This document shows positions 62,705 to 64,000 of a stretch of 64,000 nt of DNA, piece by piece (the stretch's first letter is position 1; each line of letters opens with the position of its first letter). A program made the translations under genes and the position numbers. The notes below the pieces were generated by a model. It made no database searches, was not told the DNA's origin, and was given only the letters and a program-made list of their open reading frames with translations. This DNA is from Phycisphaerales bacterium (GTDB lineage: Bacteria; Planctomycetota; Phycisphaerae; UBA1845; Fen-1342). The stretch is from NCBI GenBank assembly GCA_016716475.1, contig JADJWG010000002.1, positions 1,054,001 through 1,118,000 on the forward strand. Reading direction: 5' to 3'.

Positions 62705-63264
62705 CACGGCCGACCGCCACCCATCCTGCGGCGCCCCGCCCGGGAGCCGGCCTCAGTCCGGCAGCCGCGCAGGTCCTGCCTGCGCTGGCGCAGGAGCTGG
62801 CCGAGTTCCAGCAGGTTCTCCAGCAACTTGCGCAGCTCGCGGGCAGCAAGATCACGGCCCTGCGGGCGGCGGACACGCCGGCACTGGAGGCCTGCGCCGC
62901 GCGCGAAGAGCAGTTGCTGCGCGAGGTCTTCCGGCGCGAGCAGCAGCGCAAGGCGGTTCTTGCGCGCGCCGCGCAGGCCCTGCACGTGGCCACCGACCAA
63001 GGCGTGACGCTCGGCGACCTTGCGGCCACCTTGCCCGAGCCGCTGGCATCATCTCTGCGGGCTCGCAGTGCGGGTTTGCAGGCCGCCGCCGAGGAATTGC
63101 AGCGGAAGAACCAGCTCGTCGCGCTGGTGGCACAGAAACTGCAAAGTCACATTCGCGGCATTTTTGCCGAGGTGGCCGGTGTCACCACCGCCACCCCCCT
63201 GTATGGGCCTGCTGGCCAGCGCGACGCACGGGCGACGCGCACCTGGGTCGACGCCGTCGGTTAA
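62701..63264 (+). CDS. flgN: Flagellar export chaperone FlgN
   Basis: A 187-residue, nearly all-helical protein. The coiled coil spans about 25-155 (AQELAEFQQVLQQLAQLAGS, AREEQLLREVFRREQQRKAV), then ends near LVALVAQKLQSHIRG. FlgN binds FlgK and FlgL before export, and flgK follows directly. The start overlaps the flgJ stop by ATGA. Confidence 0.82.
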   Translation: MTRPTATHPAAPRPGAGLSPAAAQVLPALAQELAEFQQVLQQLAQLAGSKITALRAADTPALEACAAREEQLLREVFRREQQRKAVLARAAQALHVATDQGVTLGDLAATLPEPLASSLRARSAGLQAAAEELQRKNQLVALVAQKLQSHIRGIFAEVAGVTTATPLYGPAGQRDARATRTWVDAVG

Positions 63265-63274
63265 GAGGTTTGCC

Positions 63275-64000
63275 GTGTTAGGTTCAGCTTACAGCATCGG
63301 CCAGAGCGCTCTCGCCGCGTACCAGGCGGCGGTGGCGGTCACGGGCCAGAACATCGCGAACGTCGGTAACCCGAACTACACGCGGCTGACCGGCCGGCTC
63401 GAAGCGCTGTACGGCGGACATGCGGGTGTGGGCATCGCGCCGGGGCTGGGCGTCAATCTCACCGGGTTGAGCCGCCACATCGACGAAGCCGTCGAAGCAC
63501 GGTTACGGCAGGCGCTCGGCTCACGCAGCGGGGCGGAACTCCGCTACCAGACCCTCAGCCGCGTCGAGGGGCTCTACAACGAACTGACCGAGACCGACCT
63601 CTCCACCCAACTGACAAACTTCTTTGGATCGCTCGGCAATCTGCAGACCGATCCGCTCGAGACCACAGCGCGCGATCTGGTACTCGCGAATGCCGATCAG
63701 GTCGTGCAATCTCTCCAACGGCACCGTTCCGGACTCCTGGAGCACGTGGTCGATCTGAACACGACCGTCGCGCAGATGACACAACGCGCCAACGGCATCG
63801 TCGATGAAGTGGCCAAGCTCAACGAGCTGATCGTCACCACCGAGGCCCGCAGCCCCGGCGGCAGCGCCGCCCTGCGCGACCGCCGCGACACGCTCCTGCG
63901 CGAACTCGGCACCATGATGGACATTCAGGTGCGCGAACAGCGCGGCGGCGTGGTGAACGTTTACGTCGGAAGCGAGCCGGTCGTCGACTTCACCCGCTCC
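63275..64000 (+). CDS. flgK: Hook-associated protein FlgK, 3' end outside window
   Basis: 242 residues are visible from the GTG at 63275 (GAGG upstream). The N-terminus (LGSAYSIGQSALAAYQAAVA with GQNIANVGNPNYTR) and the helix with LYNELTETDLSTQLTNFFGS and LGNLQTDPLETTARDLVL match FlgK. It caps the hook-filament junction. The rest is past the right edge. Confidence 0.93.
   Translation, partial: MLGSAYSIGQSALAAYQAAVAVTGQNIANVGNPNYTRLTGRLEALYGGHAGVGIAPGLGVNLTGLSRHIDEAVEARLRQALGSRSGAELRYQTLSRVEGLYNELTETDLSTQLTNFFGSLGNLQTDPLETTARDLVLANADQVVQSLQRHRSGLLEHVVDLNTTVAQMTQRANGIVDEVAKLNELIVTTEARSPGGSAALRDRRDTLLRELGTMMDIQVREQRGGVVNVYVGSEPVVDFTRS

Overview
The window is high-GC bacterial DNA that reads as a planctomycete, most likely of the Phycisphaerae type. 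The indicators are an ECF sigma factor next to a Ser/Thr kinase with WD40 repeats, Tat-exported Gfo/Idh/MocA and xylose-isomerase-like proteins, a GH123-like/DUF1080 protein, very small lipoproteins, and a Gram-negative flagellum with P- and L-ring genes. Lineage is inferred from gene content; no rRNA gene is present.

Layout. (1) 1-11259, minus strand: flagellar cluster flgB-flgC-fliE-fliF-fliG-fliH-fliI (fliI runs off the left edge), preceded by a sigma54 activator, a histidine kinase, a FlgN-like protein and a TPR protein. (2) 11508-13846, plus strand: a GAF-GGDEF protein and an orphan ParA. (3) 14024-20943: a tRNA gene (anticodon CAT) carrying a 6.8 kb integrative element bounded by 16-bp direct repeats that lie in the tRNA anticodon arm. 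The element has a tyrosine integrase, small regulators, a DnaB-like helicase with a frameshift, a winged-helix protein that ends in 36-bp repeats, and several unknown small genes chained by NTGA start/stop overlaps. A fragment of a second, related integrase lies just outside the right end. (4) 21325-30379, minus strand: two tandem serine hydrolases, a repetitive exported protein, the WD40 kinase and the ECF sigma factor. (5) 30540-45329: mixed metabolic and exported functions, including a GH123/DUF1080 gene split by one in-frame TAG, a GH113-like enzyme, a parvulin isomerase, fumarylacetoacetase and an EIIA-HTH fusion. (6) 45523-47942: a thioredoxin-like (TlpA/ResA type) gene cut by an ISL3-type insertion sequence with an 8-bp target duplication. 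(7) 48042-54175, minus strand: a MacB-like ABC export system with its membrane-fusion protein. (8) 54262-56596: RlmN and a branched-chain aminotransferase. (9) 57312-64000, plus strand: a second flagellar operon flgF-flgG-flgA-flgH-flgI-flgJ-flgN-flgK behind a good sigma54 promoter match; flgK runs off the right edge.

How it fits together. The two flagellar clusters supply the MS-ring, rod, P/L-rings, export ATPase and hook-associated parts. The NtrC-type activator and kinase in the left cluster are the obvious candidates to drive the sigma54-type sites upstream of flgB and of the flgF operon.

Caution. Single-base indels interrupt fliF, flgF, the dnaB-like gene and the transposase (twice), and four of the five are apparent losses in or beside short G runs. 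Either the assembly carries homopolymer errors or these genes are genuinely decaying; raw reads would settle it.
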